From Amycolatopsis sp. CA-230715 (GTDB lineage Bacteria; Actinomycetota; Actinomycetes; Mycobacteriales; Pseudonocardiaceae): a stretch of DNA of 64,000 nucleotides. Positions 51,549-59,334 of this stretch are shown piece by piece. A program made the translations under genes and the position numbers. The DNA is taken from assembly GCF_018736145.1 (NCBI RefSeq), contig NZ_CP059997.1, positions 4,525,501 to 4,589,500 of the forward strand, given 5' to 3'. How positions within the stretch are numbered: the first letter of the stretch is position 1; each line of letters opens with the position of its first letter. A model generated the notes under the pieces. It was not told where the DNA came from. It was given only the letters and a program-made list of their open reading frames with translations, and did no database searches.

Positions 51549-51573
51549 GAGTAAACACCCTCCGGAGGGCCCG

Positions 51574-52542
51574 ATTTCGGACCGACCAGGCCCGCCGCTC
51601 GCGGGCAAGACGAAGGCGAAGACGCGGCCAGGCGACCGCCTCTTCAGGAACCTGACCACCGGTGCCGGCGTCTTCATCGTCGCGCTGATCGGCTTGATCG
51701 GCATCTTCCTGCTGATCCAGGCGATCCCCGCGCTGCAGGCGAACAAGGCGAACTTCCTCACCGCACGGGTGTGGGCGACCGGTGACCCGAACAACCTGAC
51801 GTTCGGCATCCTCGACCTGCTGCTCGTCACCATCGCGACCTCGCTGGTCGCGCTCGTCATCGCGATGCCGGTGTCACTCGGCATCGCGCTGTTCCTGACC
51901 CAGTACGCGCCGCCGAGGCTGGCGAGGCCGTTCGCGTACATCATCGATCTGCTCGCCGCGGTGCCGTCGATCATCTTCGGCCTGTGGGGCATCCTCGTGC
52001 TCGCACCGGAACTGGTGCCGGTGTCGCAGTGGCTCAACGAGACGCTCGGCTGGATCCCGATCTTCGCCGACGGCAACCTCGGCGGGAACTTCGCCGGCAC
52101 CATCTTCACCGCCGGTGTCGTGCTCGCCGTGATGCTGCTGCCGATCATCACCTCGCTCACCCGCGAGGTCTTCCAGCGCACGCCGACCCCGCACATCGAA
52201 GGCGCGCTGGCGCTGGGCGCCACCCGCTGGGAGGTCATCCGCACCACGGTGCTGCCGTTCGGCAAGGCGGGCTACATCGGCGCGTCGATGCTGGGCCTCG
52301 GCCGCGCGCTCGGCGAGACGATCGCGCTGTCGGTGATCCTGTTGCAGCCCAGCCTGAACTTCGACTGGAGCATCTTCGACGGTGGCGCCACGTTCGCCTC
52401 GAAGATCGCGTCGAACTACGCGGAGTTCAACAACCCGACCTCGGCCGGCGCCTACATCGCGGCCGGTCTCGTGCTGTTCCTGTTGACGTTCTTGGTCAAC
52501 ATCGCGGCGCGGGCCATCATCGGCGACAAAAAGGAGGCGTAA
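51574..52542 (+). CDS. pstC: phosphate ABC transporter permease PstC (ATT start)
   Basis: 322 aa with six transmembrane helices; PstC motifs ALFLTQYAPPRLARPFAYIID, AVPSIIFGLWGILVLAP and EGALALGATRWEVIRTTVLPFGKAGY (EAA loop). No ATG, GTG, TTG or CTG exists in frame between the upstream stop (51505) and CTG 51652, which lies at the start of helix 1. GGAGGG (51564-51569) is followed 4 nt later by ATT 51574, giving ISDRPGPPLAGKTKAKTRPGD, a normal-looking N-terminus. ATT is therefore the best start; a sequencing error is the alternative. Confidence 0.85.
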   Translation: MSDRPGPPLAGKTKAKTRPGDRLFRNLTTGAGVFIVALIGLIGIFLLIQAIPALQANKANFLTARVWATGDPNNLTFGILDLLLVTIATSLVALVIAMPVSLGIALFLTQYAPPRLARPFAYIIDLLAAVPSIIFGLWGILVLAPELVPVSQWLNETLGWIPIFADGNLGGNFAGTIFTAGVVLAVMLLPIITSLTREVFQRTPTPHIEGALALGATRWEVIRTTVLPFGKAGYIGASMLGLGRALGETIALSVILLQPSLNFDWSIFDGGATFASKIASNYAEFNNPTSAGAYIAAGLVLFLLTFLVNIAARAIIGDKKEA

Positions 52543-52619
52543 TGAGCGACAATTTCCGCCCTTACGCTCATGGAGCCGACCGGGTGCGGGTGTCCCGCAA
52601 GACACAGAAGGGAGACTGA
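52542..52619 (+). CDS. 25-residue ORF between pstC and pstA
   Basis: ATG 52542 overlaps the pstC TAA (TAATG) and has AAGGAGG at ideal spacing inside the end of pstC. It encodes MSDNFRPYAHGADRVRVSRK plus five residues (basic, hydrophilic) and ends one base before the pstA ATG. It contains the pstA ribosome binding site. It may be a small protein or a translational coupler; conservation cannot be judged here. Confidence 0.5.
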   Translation: MSDNFRPYAHGADRVRVSRKTQKGD

Positions 52620-52620
52620 C

Positions 52621-53538
52621 ATGACGTCGACCTTGACGGAACCGGCCACCACGCCCGCGTTCCAGCACGTCTCCCTCGGCCGCAAGGTCAAGAACGGGAT
52701 CGCCACCGGGCTGGTGTGGCTGTCGTTCCTGATCGCCGTGGTGCCGCTGGTGTGGGTGCTCTACACCGTGATCGCCAACGGCGTGAAGCGCATCCCGTTC
52801 AGCAACTGGTGGGGCCAGGACTTCGGCAACGTGCTCTCCGACGAGGTCGGTGGCGGCGTGCTGCACGCCATCATCGGCACCCTCGAACAGGGCCTGGTGT
52901 GCGCGGTCATCGCCGTGCCGCTCGGCCTGTCCGTGGCGATCTACCTCGTCGAGTACGGTCGCGGCACCAGGCTCGCGAAGGCCACCACGTTCATGGTGGA
53001 CATCCTTTCCGGTGTCCCGTCGATCGTGGCCGCGCTGTTCATCTACGCGCTGTGGGTGACCACGCTCGGCTTGCCCCGCAACGGTTTCGCGGTGTCGCTG
53101 GCACTGGTGCTGCTGATGGTGCCGGTGGTCGTGCGGTCCTCGGAGGAGATGCTCCGGATCGTGCCGGACGACCTGCGCGAAGCCTCGTACGCGCTCGGCG
53201 TGCCGAAGTGGAAGACGATCGTGAAGGTCGTGCTCCCGACGGCGCTGTCCGGCATCATCGGCGGCATCATGATGGCTTTGGCCCGCGTGATGGGCGAGAC
53301 GGCACCACTGCTCGTGCTGGTCGGGTATTCGCAGTACACCAACTGGAACCTGTTCAGCGGCCCGCAGGCCTCGCTGCCCCTGCTGATGAACAACGAGCGC
53401 GCCACGAACTCGATGGTCCCCGGCAGCGTCGGTTTCGACCGGATCTGGGGAGCCGCCCTCACGCTGGTGCTCATCATCGCCATCATCAACCTCGCCGCCA
53501 CGGTGATCTCCCGCCTGGTCGCCCCGAAGAAGAAGTGA
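52621..53538 (+). CDS. pstA: phosphate ABC transporter permease PstA
   Basis: 305 aa, six helices; GIATGLVWLSFLIAVVPLVWVLY at helix 1, LSVAIYLVEYG, GVPSIVAALFIYALWV and the EAA loop EASYALGVPKWKTIVKVVLPTA. Pairs with PstC to form the channel. ATG 52621 with AAGGGAG upstream, directly after the 25-codon ORF. Confidence 0.95.
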   Translation: MTSTLTEPATTPAFQHVSLGRKVKNGIATGLVWLSFLIAVVPLVWVLYTVIANGVKRIPFSNWWGQDFGNVLSDEVGGGVLHAIIGTLEQGLVCAVIAVPLGLSVAIYLVEYGRGTRLAKATTFMVDILSGVPSIVAALFIYALWVTTLGLPRNGFAVSLALVLLMVPVVVRSSEEMLRIVPDDLREASYALGVPKWKTIVKVVLPTALSGIIGGIMMALARVMGETAPLLVLVGYSQYTNWNLFSGPQASLPLLMNNERATNSMVPGSVGFDRIWGAALTLVLIIAIINLAATVISRLVAPKKK

Positions 53539-53541
53539 GTC

Positions 53542-54318
53542 ATGGCTAAGCGAATCGACGTCAAGGACGTGGACATCTACTACGGCAAGTTCCACGCCGT
53601 GGACAGCGTGACGCTGTCGGTGCCCCCGCGCAACGTCACCGCGTTCATCGGGCCGTCGGGCTGCGGCAAGTCCACCGTGCTGCGCACCCTGAACCGGATG
53701 CACGAGGTGATCCCCGGTGCGCGGGTCGACGGCGAGGTGCTGCTCGACGGCGAGGACATCTATTCGTCCACTGTGGACCCGGTTCAGGTCCGCCGCACCA
53801 TCGGCATGGTGTTCCAGCGGCCGAACCCGTTTCCCACGATGTCCATCAAGGACAACGTGGTCGCCGGGCTGAAACTGGCCGGCAGCACCAACAAGAAGGA
53901 ACTCGAGACAATCGCCGAGCGCGCGCTGCGCGGCGCGAACCTCTGGAACGAGGTCAAGGACCGGCTCAACAAGCCGGGCGGCGGCCTCTCCGGCGGGCAG
54001 CAGCAGCGGCTCTGCATCGCCCGCGCGATCGCCGTGCGGCCGGACGTCCTGCTGATGGACGAGCCGTGCTCCGCGCTCGACCCCATCTCCACGCTCGCGA
54101 TCGAAGACCTGATCGGCGAGCTGAAGAAGGACTACACGATCGTCATCGTCACGCACAACATGCAGCAGGCCGCCCGGGTTTCCGACCAGACGGCCTTCTT
54201 CAACCTGCACGGCGTCGGCCAGCCCGGCCGCCTCGTCGAGCTGAACGACACGGAGAAGATCTTCTCCAACCCGGACGAAAAGGCAACGGAGGACTACATT
54301 TCCGGCCGCTTCGGCTGA
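53542..54318 (+). CDS. pstB: phosphate ABC transporter ATPase PstB
   Basis: 258 aa. Walker A GPSGCGKST (37-45), signature LSGGQQQRL, Walker B VLLMDEPCSALDP and H-loop IVTHNMQQA, all intact. Typical PstB sequence FQRPNPFPTMSI is present. Starts 3 nt after pstA. Its last 25 nt overlap the convergent DUF3592-like gene. Confidence 0.97.
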   Translation: MAKRIDVKDVDIYYGKFHAVDSVTLSVPPRNVTAFIGPSGCGKSTVLRTLNRMHEVIPGARVDGEVLLDGEDIYSSTVDPVQVRRTIGMVFQRPNPFPTMSIKDNVVAGLKLAGSTNKKELETIAERALRGANLWNEVKDRLNKPGGGLSGGQQQRLCIARAIAVRPDVLLMDEPCSALDPISTLAIEDLIGELKKDYTIVIVTHNMQQAARVSDQTAFFNLHGVGQPGRLVELNDTEKIFSNPDEKATEDYISGRFG

Positions 54319-54650
54319 TCGTCCGGCCACTCGGGCGCGGGGACTTCGGGCCCCGCGCCCGTTTCGTTTTCCCCGGCTTTCGGGAAGGGCGGCACCTCGG
54401 GAAGCTCCCGGCGCGGCGGGCTGAACGGCTCCGTGTACTTCCACGCGAGCACGTTGAAGAAAACGATCGCCGCCAGCAGGCAGATCGGCTCGGCGATCGC
54501 CATGAACTTCGACCGCAGGTCGGTCGTCACTTCGCTCGGGTTGTCCGGGTTGTAGCCCAGTTCGACCTGGTCGCCAGGAGCCGTGTGCTTGCGGGGTGGG
54601 ACGGCGACCGTGATCTCCTGCCCGGCGGCGGTGGTGAACCGAACCGTCAT
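54294..54650 (-). CDS. DUF3592-like protein, probably N-terminally truncated
   Basis: 118 aa: a DUF3592-type strand set (VRFTTAAGQEITVAVP, GDQVELGYNPDNPSEVTT), one transmembrane helix (about 52-70) and a Pro/Glu-rich tail. Family-like sequence (KAFSWVETTATVASDTGRPDG) continues upstream in the same frame for some 25 codons, but no start codon is found there, and the expected first transmembrane helix is missing. Either a frameshift (near the T5 run at about 54722) or a decayed gene. Its 3' end overlaps pstB and contains the pst terminator. Confidence 0.5.
   Translation of the reverse strand: MTVRFTTAAGQEITVAVPPRKHTAPGDQVELGYNPDNPSEVTTDLRSKFMAIAEPICLLAAIVFFNVLAWKYTEPFSPPRRELPEVPPFPKAGENETGAGPEVPAPEWPDDQPKRPEM
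54332..54370 (+). terminator. rho-independent terminator of the pst operon
   Basis: 54332-54342 pairs with 54351-54361 (11 bp, 8-nt loop), followed by TTTCGTTTT, 14 nt after the pstB stop. One of the few hairpins here with a U-tract. Confidence 0.85.
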
Positions 54651-54983
54651 CCCGTCCGGTCGCCCGGTGTCCGAGGCGACGGTGGCCGTCGTCTCGACCC
54701 AGCTGAACGCCTTCGCCGGTGAAAAAGCCCCATCCTCTCGCGGGCTTGCTGGGTATGTCGCCGAAGACTCTTCTCGGGGCGTTGAGCGTCACGATCTCGC
54801 CCTCGCGGCGGCCCTTCGGGTGCCTCGAAGGTGGCCTTCGGGGAATCCAGTGCCCCGAACGTCACTTTCGGGGCGCTGGACCAGCCGGGTCCAGCGCCAT
54901 TCGTGTCCGCGTGAAGTTCGTCGCCCGAGCGGAAAAAGTGTCGGTGGCGGGTTGTACGGTCGTCCCAGATCGAGAAGGAGGGT
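54651..54983. repeat. palindromic CCCCGAA repeats, locus E, in a 333-nt intergenic region
   Basis: Units at 54821-54845 (CTCGAAGGTGGC ... TTCGGGGA) and 54851-54874 (CCCCGAACGTCA ... TTCGGGGC), with the joint ATCCAG as at locus D. The left part (54651-54760) carries the upstream extension of the DUF3592-like frame. No other gene is supported. Confidence 0.75.
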
Positions 54984-55904
54984 GTGAGCGTGGTTTCGGT
55001 CTACACGGACTCGGGTGGCCGGTCGTTGCCGCGGCCGCGGCTGATCGCGCTCGCGGGGCGGTCGATCGGGGCGATTCCGCCGCCGGTGCAGGTGCTCATC
55101 GGGATCCTCAGCCTGCAGGTCGGCGCCGCCTTCGCGAAGCAGCTGTTCGCGGCGGCGGGTGCGATGGGCACGGTGGCGCTGCGCCTGTTCTTCGCCGGGG
55201 TCGTGTTGATGCTGCTGTGGCGGCCGTCCCTGCGGGTCAGCAGGCACGCGCTGCCGGTGGTGCTGGCCTACGGCTTGGTGCTCGCGGCGATGAACCTGTG
55301 CTTCTACCAAGCTATCGCGCGCATCCCGCTCGGTATCGCGGTGACGATCGAGTTCCTCGGCCCGCTCGTCGTGGCGCTCGCCGGGTCGCGCAGGCTGCTC
55401 GACGCGTTGTGGGCGCTGCTCGCGGCGGGCGGGGTCGTGCTGTTGTCCGAGACCCGCGGCGACGTGTCCCTGGTCGGCATGTTGTTCGCGCTCGCCGCGG
55501 CCACCTGCTGGGGCCTCTACATTCTCCTCACCGCGGCGCTCGGCAACCGCACCTCGGAGGGCAACGGGCTCGCGCTCGCGATGTCCGTGGCCGCGATCGC
55601 GGTGATGCCGGTGGGTGTCGTCGAATCCGGTTCGAGCCTGCTGCACCCGTCGGTGCTGCTGATCGGGCTCGCGGTCGCGCTGCTGTCGTCCGTGGTGCCG
55701 TACTCGCTCGAACTCGAAGCGCTGCGCACGATCCCGCCGCGCGTGTTCGGCGTGCTGATGAGCCTCGAACCCGCCGTAGCCGCGCTCGCCGGGCTCGTAG
55801 TGCTCGGCGAGGCGTTGAAAGCACCGCAATGGATCGCGGTATGCCTAGTGGTCGCCGCCTCCATCGGCGCCGCCCGCTCCGCCAAGAACACCCCAGAGGT
55901 ATAA
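54984..55904 (+). CDS. EamA/RhtA-family exporter
   Basis: 306 aa, ten hydrophobic helices in two EamA halves. Motifs PPVQVLIGILSLQVGAAFAK, ALRLFFAGVVL, FYQAIARIPLGIAVTIEFLGPL, and in the second half VVPYSLELEALRTIPPRVFGVLMSLEPAVAALAG match RhtA/YdcZ-like threonine/homoserine exporters. Substrate unproven. GTG 54984 is very close to AAGGAGG; GTG 54990 has better spacing. Confidence 0.85.
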   Translation: MSVVSVYTDSGGRSLPRPRLIALAGRSIGAIPPPVQVLIGILSLQVGAAFAKQLFAAAGAMGTVALRLFFAGVVLMLLWRPSLRVSRHALPVVLAYGLVLAAMNLCFYQAIARIPLGIAVTIEFLGPLVVALAGSRRLLDALWALLAAGGVVLLSETRGDVSLVGMLFALAAATCWGLYILLTAALGNRTSEGNGLALAMSVAAIAVMPVGVVESGSSLLHPSVLLIGLAVALLSSVVPYSLELEALRTIPPRVFGVLMSLEPAVAALAGLVVLGEALKAPQWIAVCLVVAASIGAARSAKNTPEV

Positions 55905-55995
55905 CCACCAGCCCGCCCCCGAAGCCCCCACGAACTGCTGCACCGGCGCCCCGCCACTTCGCGCGCCCACCGAAAATCCACTCGCCCGCCTACCC

Positions 55996-56194
55996 CCGAG
56001 TGCCGCGAGGTCCGCGCCGAAGGCGCGGCCATGCAAAACCCAGCCACGCACCCGGCGATCCGACGCGCCCCGCGCGGCGGGAGCGTGCAGTCGGTCGCAG
56101 GGCCCCTGGGCCCTCTAAATTTGCGATGGCAGGGCGCACCCCGCGACCAACCGGCGGGTCGAGCTGGGAGCCGCGCCCTGGCAGCGCAAATTTT
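55996..56194 (-). repeat. structured dispersed element, copy 2 (3' of phoU)
   Basis: About 199 nt, homologous to 32305-32500. First hairpin 56012-56028 keeps its 7-bp stem although the central pair is swapped relative to copy 1; palindrome 56099-56114 and the long stem 56117-56137/56173-56193 are conserved. Begins 14 nt beyond the phoU stop on the minus strand. Occupies most of the 304-nt gap after the EamA gene. Confidence 0.8.
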
Positions 56195-56208
56195 GACGAC
56201 CGATAAAG

Positions 56209-56877
56209 TTACAGTTCGTCGGTTTCCGGGCCGTAGCCGGGCATTTTGCCGGTGACGACGAAGACCATCCGGCGCGCGACCGAAACCGCGTGGTCGGCGA
56301 AGCGCTCGTAGAACCGGCCGAGCAGGGTCACGTCGACGGCGGTGGCGACGCCGTGCGGCCAGTCGCGGTCCATGATCACGGTGAACAGGTGGCGGTGGAT
56401 GTCGTCGACCTGGTCGTCGTCGGTCTCCAGGGTGCGCGCGGCGGCGACGTCCTTGGTCTTGATGACCTCTTCGGTGCGGCGGGCCAGTTTGACCGCGAAC
56501 TCGCCCATTTCCGCGAAGTACGGCCGGACCGACTCGGGCAGCACCGGTTCCGGGTGGCGGCGGCGGGCGGCCTTGGCGACGTGCAGTGCCAGATCGCCCA
56601 TCCGCTCCAGGCTTTCCGCGGCGTGGATGGCGGCGAGCACGGTCCGCAGGTCGGTGGCGACCGGCGCCTGCAGGGCGAGTAGCGCGTAGGCCTGCTCCTC
56701 GCAGTCGGCGCGCGCGTCGTCGACCTTCGCGTCGTCGCTGATCACCTGCTCCGCCAGCCCGAGGTCGACTTCGAGCAGCGCCTTCGTCGCCAGTTCCATG
56801 GCTTCCGCTACCTGGACCGACATCGCGGCCAGGTGCTCGGCAAGTTGTTCGAGTTCGACGTGGTAAGCCTCGCGCAT
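56209..56877 (-). CDS. phoU: phosphate signalling regulator PhoU (PhoY-like)
   Basis: 222 aa, all-helical, two PhoU repeats with the metal-binding motif variants (ESLERMGDLALHVAKAARRR; ERFADHAVSVARRMVFVVTG). Restrains the phosphate two-component system when phosphate is plentiful. M. tuberculosis PhoY2 occupies the same place. ATG 56877 is leaderless (TAAGGT, 6 nt, ATG). Confidence 0.93.
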   Translation of the reverse strand: MREAYHVELEQLAEHLAAMSVQVAEAMELATKALLEVDLGLAEQVISDDAKVDDARADCEEQAYALLALQAPVATDLRTVLAAIHAAESLERMGDLALHVAKAARRRHPEPVLPESVRPYFAEMGEFAVKLARRTEEVIKTKDVAAARTLETDDDQVDDIHRHLFTVIMDRDWPHGVATAVDVTLLGRFYERFADHAVSVARRMVFVVTGKMPGYGPETDEL

Positions 56878-56964
56878 GCGGCCACCTTACGGGGCCCGGC
56901 GCGCGAACACCGCATCGCAGGGTGAACCGCACATGAACCCGGACTAACGAATTCCCTGGCCGGG

Positions 56965-59103
56965 TCAGGATTCCGGCTTCGCGTGCCCCGTCGTGCCCTG
57001 GCTGGAGCCCGCCTGCCCCGGTGTCGCCGATCCGGATCCGGCGGCTTTGTCCGACGGCAGCGGGCCGTTCGCGATCAGTGCCTCGAACAGCGCCTTGGCC
57101 TTCGAGGGGATGAGGTCTTCGTTGCCGCGCGAGTTGGCCCCTTCGCCGACGGTGGGCACGGTCAGGAAGTTGACCTTCGCCGGGTCGAGGCCCTTCATCG
57201 ACTGGGCGAGCGTCATGAGCTGGTCGATGCCGATGTTGTCCCCGAAGGTCGCGTTCGCGAACGCGGTGACGAAACCCGAAAGCTGCCCGGGATCGAGGAG
57301 CACGTCACGCGACATGGTCTTCTTCAGCAGCGACCCGATGAAGGTCTGCTGCCGCTTGATCCGGCCGTAGTCCGAGGTCGGGTCCCAGGTGACGTGCCGG
57401 GCGCGGACGTAGTTCAGCGCCTGGTCGCCGGTCAGGTTCAGATCGCCCGCCTCCGGGAAGATGTTGCCGAGCGTGGTGTCCTTGATCGGCCGGTCGAGGT
57501 GCACCGGCACCCCGTGCACGGCGTCGACCATGCCCTTGAACCCGTTGAAGTCGATGCCGATGAAGTGGTTGACCTTCATCCCGGACAGCTGCTGGATCCA
57601 TTTGGTCAGGCAGGCCGGCCCGCCGAGGCCGTAGACGGTGTTGAGCTTCACCTGCTTCGCCTGCGGCGCGGTCTGGTCGGTGTACTGGTTCGTCTCGCCG
57701 TTGAACCGCTTGCACTCCGGCCGTGTCACTTCGAGGTCGCGCGGGAACGAGACGACGACCGCGCGCTGCCGGTCGGCCGGGATGTGCGCGAGCATCACGG
57801 TGTCCGAGCGCGCGCCGGGAATGCCGTTGGCGTTGCCGACGCCGTCTTCGGCAGCGGCGTCGGCTCGGCTGTCCGAACCGACGATCAGGAAGTTCTCGTC
57901 CCCGATCTGGCCCGCGCCGTTCTGGATGTCCTTCGAGTCCTCGTCGAGCGCGGAGATCTCCTTGAACTGCGCGTTGAACCAGGTCTTGGTGCCCCAAGCG
58001 GCACCGGTGGCGAGGAAGACCAGGCCCGCGACGACCGCGGCGGCGATGCGGCCGACCAGGATCGACCGGTCCGAGCGGCGCTGCTTCTTCTCCTGCAGGC
58101 GCGTTTTCGGTGCGGTGGAAGCGTTTTCGACGGCTTCATCCGCGGCGTCGGGCGGCTGGGCCGGGGGCGTGAACCGGGTGCGCTCGTCGTCGGAGCTCGT
58201 CACGACGCGCTGGAGCTTCGTCCTGGTCTGCTCCAGCAACTGCGCGGGACGCGCGGCGAACCGCTCGCGGCGCTGCTTGCGCCGTTCTTCCTCGGCGGCC
58301 GCGTCGTCGTGGGCGGCGGAGAAACGGGCGAGCGAGTCGTCGATCTTGCGGCGGTACATCGTCGCCTCGTCGACCGGTTCCATCTGGTCGGTCATGGTGA
58401 GGCGGTCGACCGGGGGCCGTTCGGCGGCGGGCCTGCGCAGCGGGCGGGACGGCTGCGGCTTGCGCGGCACCTGCCGGGTGGCTTCGGCGGCGGACGCGGC
58501 TTCGGCCTGCGGCGGGCCCTGTGGCGGTGTCGCTGAGGGTGGCGCCGGGGTGGGACGGGGCGCGCGGCCGGGTGGCGGCTGCCGGTCCGGCCGGGGCAAC
58601 CGGTCCGAGGACTGCGCGCCACCGGGCGCCGATGGTCTGCGCGCGGCGGGCGGCGCGGTGCGCCGGGGCCGCGGTCTGCCCGCGTCGGGCGGCACGGCCT
58701 TGCGCGTGGGCGGGTCCTGCGGCGCGCGCCGGTCGGGCGGCGTTCTGCGCTGCGTGGGCGGATCGGCGGGCGGACGCGGCGCGGGCCTGCGCTGCCTCGG
58801 CGGCACCGGCGCCTCACCGGACGGCTGCGGCGGCTGCGCCGGGCGCGGCGGCCTGGCCGGACGCGGGGGCTGCACGTTCGGGAGCGGGTGCTCACCGGAG
58901 TGCCGTGCGACGACCTCGGAAACGCTGATCCCGCCGTAGGTGTCCATGGAACGGCGGCGTTTCCCGCTCTCGCCCTGCTTGCCGAGGGCTTCGCGGTTCG
59001 CGGCGCGCCGAGGGAGGGACCGTGACGTGTGGCCGCCAGCTCGAGGGCCGGGGCCGTCGGAACGCTCTTCTGGCACCGGTCTCCTTTCGCTGATGTAGTC
59101 CAC
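56965..59103 (-). CDS. LytR-CpsA-Psr (LCP) family cell-wall ligase
   Basis: 712 aa. A long cytoplasmic region: N-terminal 60 residues, then a Pro/Arg-rich disordered stretch (about 75-225), a charged helix (EEERRKQRRERF), one transmembrane helix (about 345-367), and the extracellular LCP domain with FLIVGSDSRAD, GARSDTVMLAHIPADRQ, VVSFPRDLEV, IDFNGFKGMVDAV, YVRARHV and RIKRQQTFIGSLL. Attaches glycopolymers (arabinogalactan or teichoic acids) to peptidoglycan. GTG 59103; ATG 58947 is a possible later start. Ends with a Ser/Gly-rich tail. Confidence 0.9.
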   Translation of the reverse strand: MDYISERRPVPEERSDGPGPRAGGHTSRSLPRRAANREALGKQGESGKRRRSMDTYGGISVSEVVARHSGEHPLPNVQPPRPARPPRPAQPPQPSGEAPVPPRQRRPAPRPPADPPTQRRTPPDRRAPQDPPTRKAVPPDAGRPRPRRTAPPAARRPSAPGGAQSSDRLPRPDRQPPPGRAPRPTPAPPSATPPQGPPQAEAASAAEATRQVPRKPQPSRPLRRPAAERPPVDRLTMTDQMEPVDEATMYRRKIDDSLARFSAAHDDAAAEEERRKQRRERFAARPAQLLEQTRTKLQRVVTSSDDERTRFTPPAQPPDAADEAVENASTAPKTRLQEKKQRRSDRSILVGRIAAAVVAGLVFLATGAAWGTKTWFNAQFKEISALDEDSKDIQNGAGQIGDENFLIVGSDSRADAAAEDGVGNANGIPGARSDTVMLAHIPADRQRAVVVSFPRDLEVTRPECKRFNGETNQYTDQTAPQAKQVKLNTVYGLGGPACLTKWIQQLSGMKVNHFIGIDFNGFKGMVDAVHGVPVHLDRPIKDTTLGNIFPEAGDLNLTGDQALNYVRARHVTWDPTSDYGRIKRQQTFIGSLLKKTMSRDVLLDPGQLSGFVTAFANATFGDNIGIDQLMTLAQSMKGLDPAKVNFLTVPTVGEGANSRGNEDLIPSKAKALFEALIANGPLPSDKAAGSGSATPGQAGSSQGTTGHAKPES

Positions 59104-59334
59104 ACGTCCGGCACGTCCTCAGGGGTTCATCGCCGGCTAGCCGCATCCGTTATCAAGCGCTTCCCCCGACCGGGTAAGACATTCCCCGGGCGGAGCATCG
59201 TTATCGTACGGATACCCGCCGTTCCTGACGACACCCTGCCGTGAGTTTTTTTACACAGAGTGCGACCTTCTCGGCGTGTCGCCACCTTCCGATGAGCAAA
59301 AGGGTCCGGTGAATGGGGTATATGCCGGGTTTCG

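Noticed and set aside
51492..51554. 20-codon ORF (ATG 51492) after pstS
   Set aside because: It is formed almost entirely by the two arms of the 19-bp hairpin, and has no ribosome binding site.
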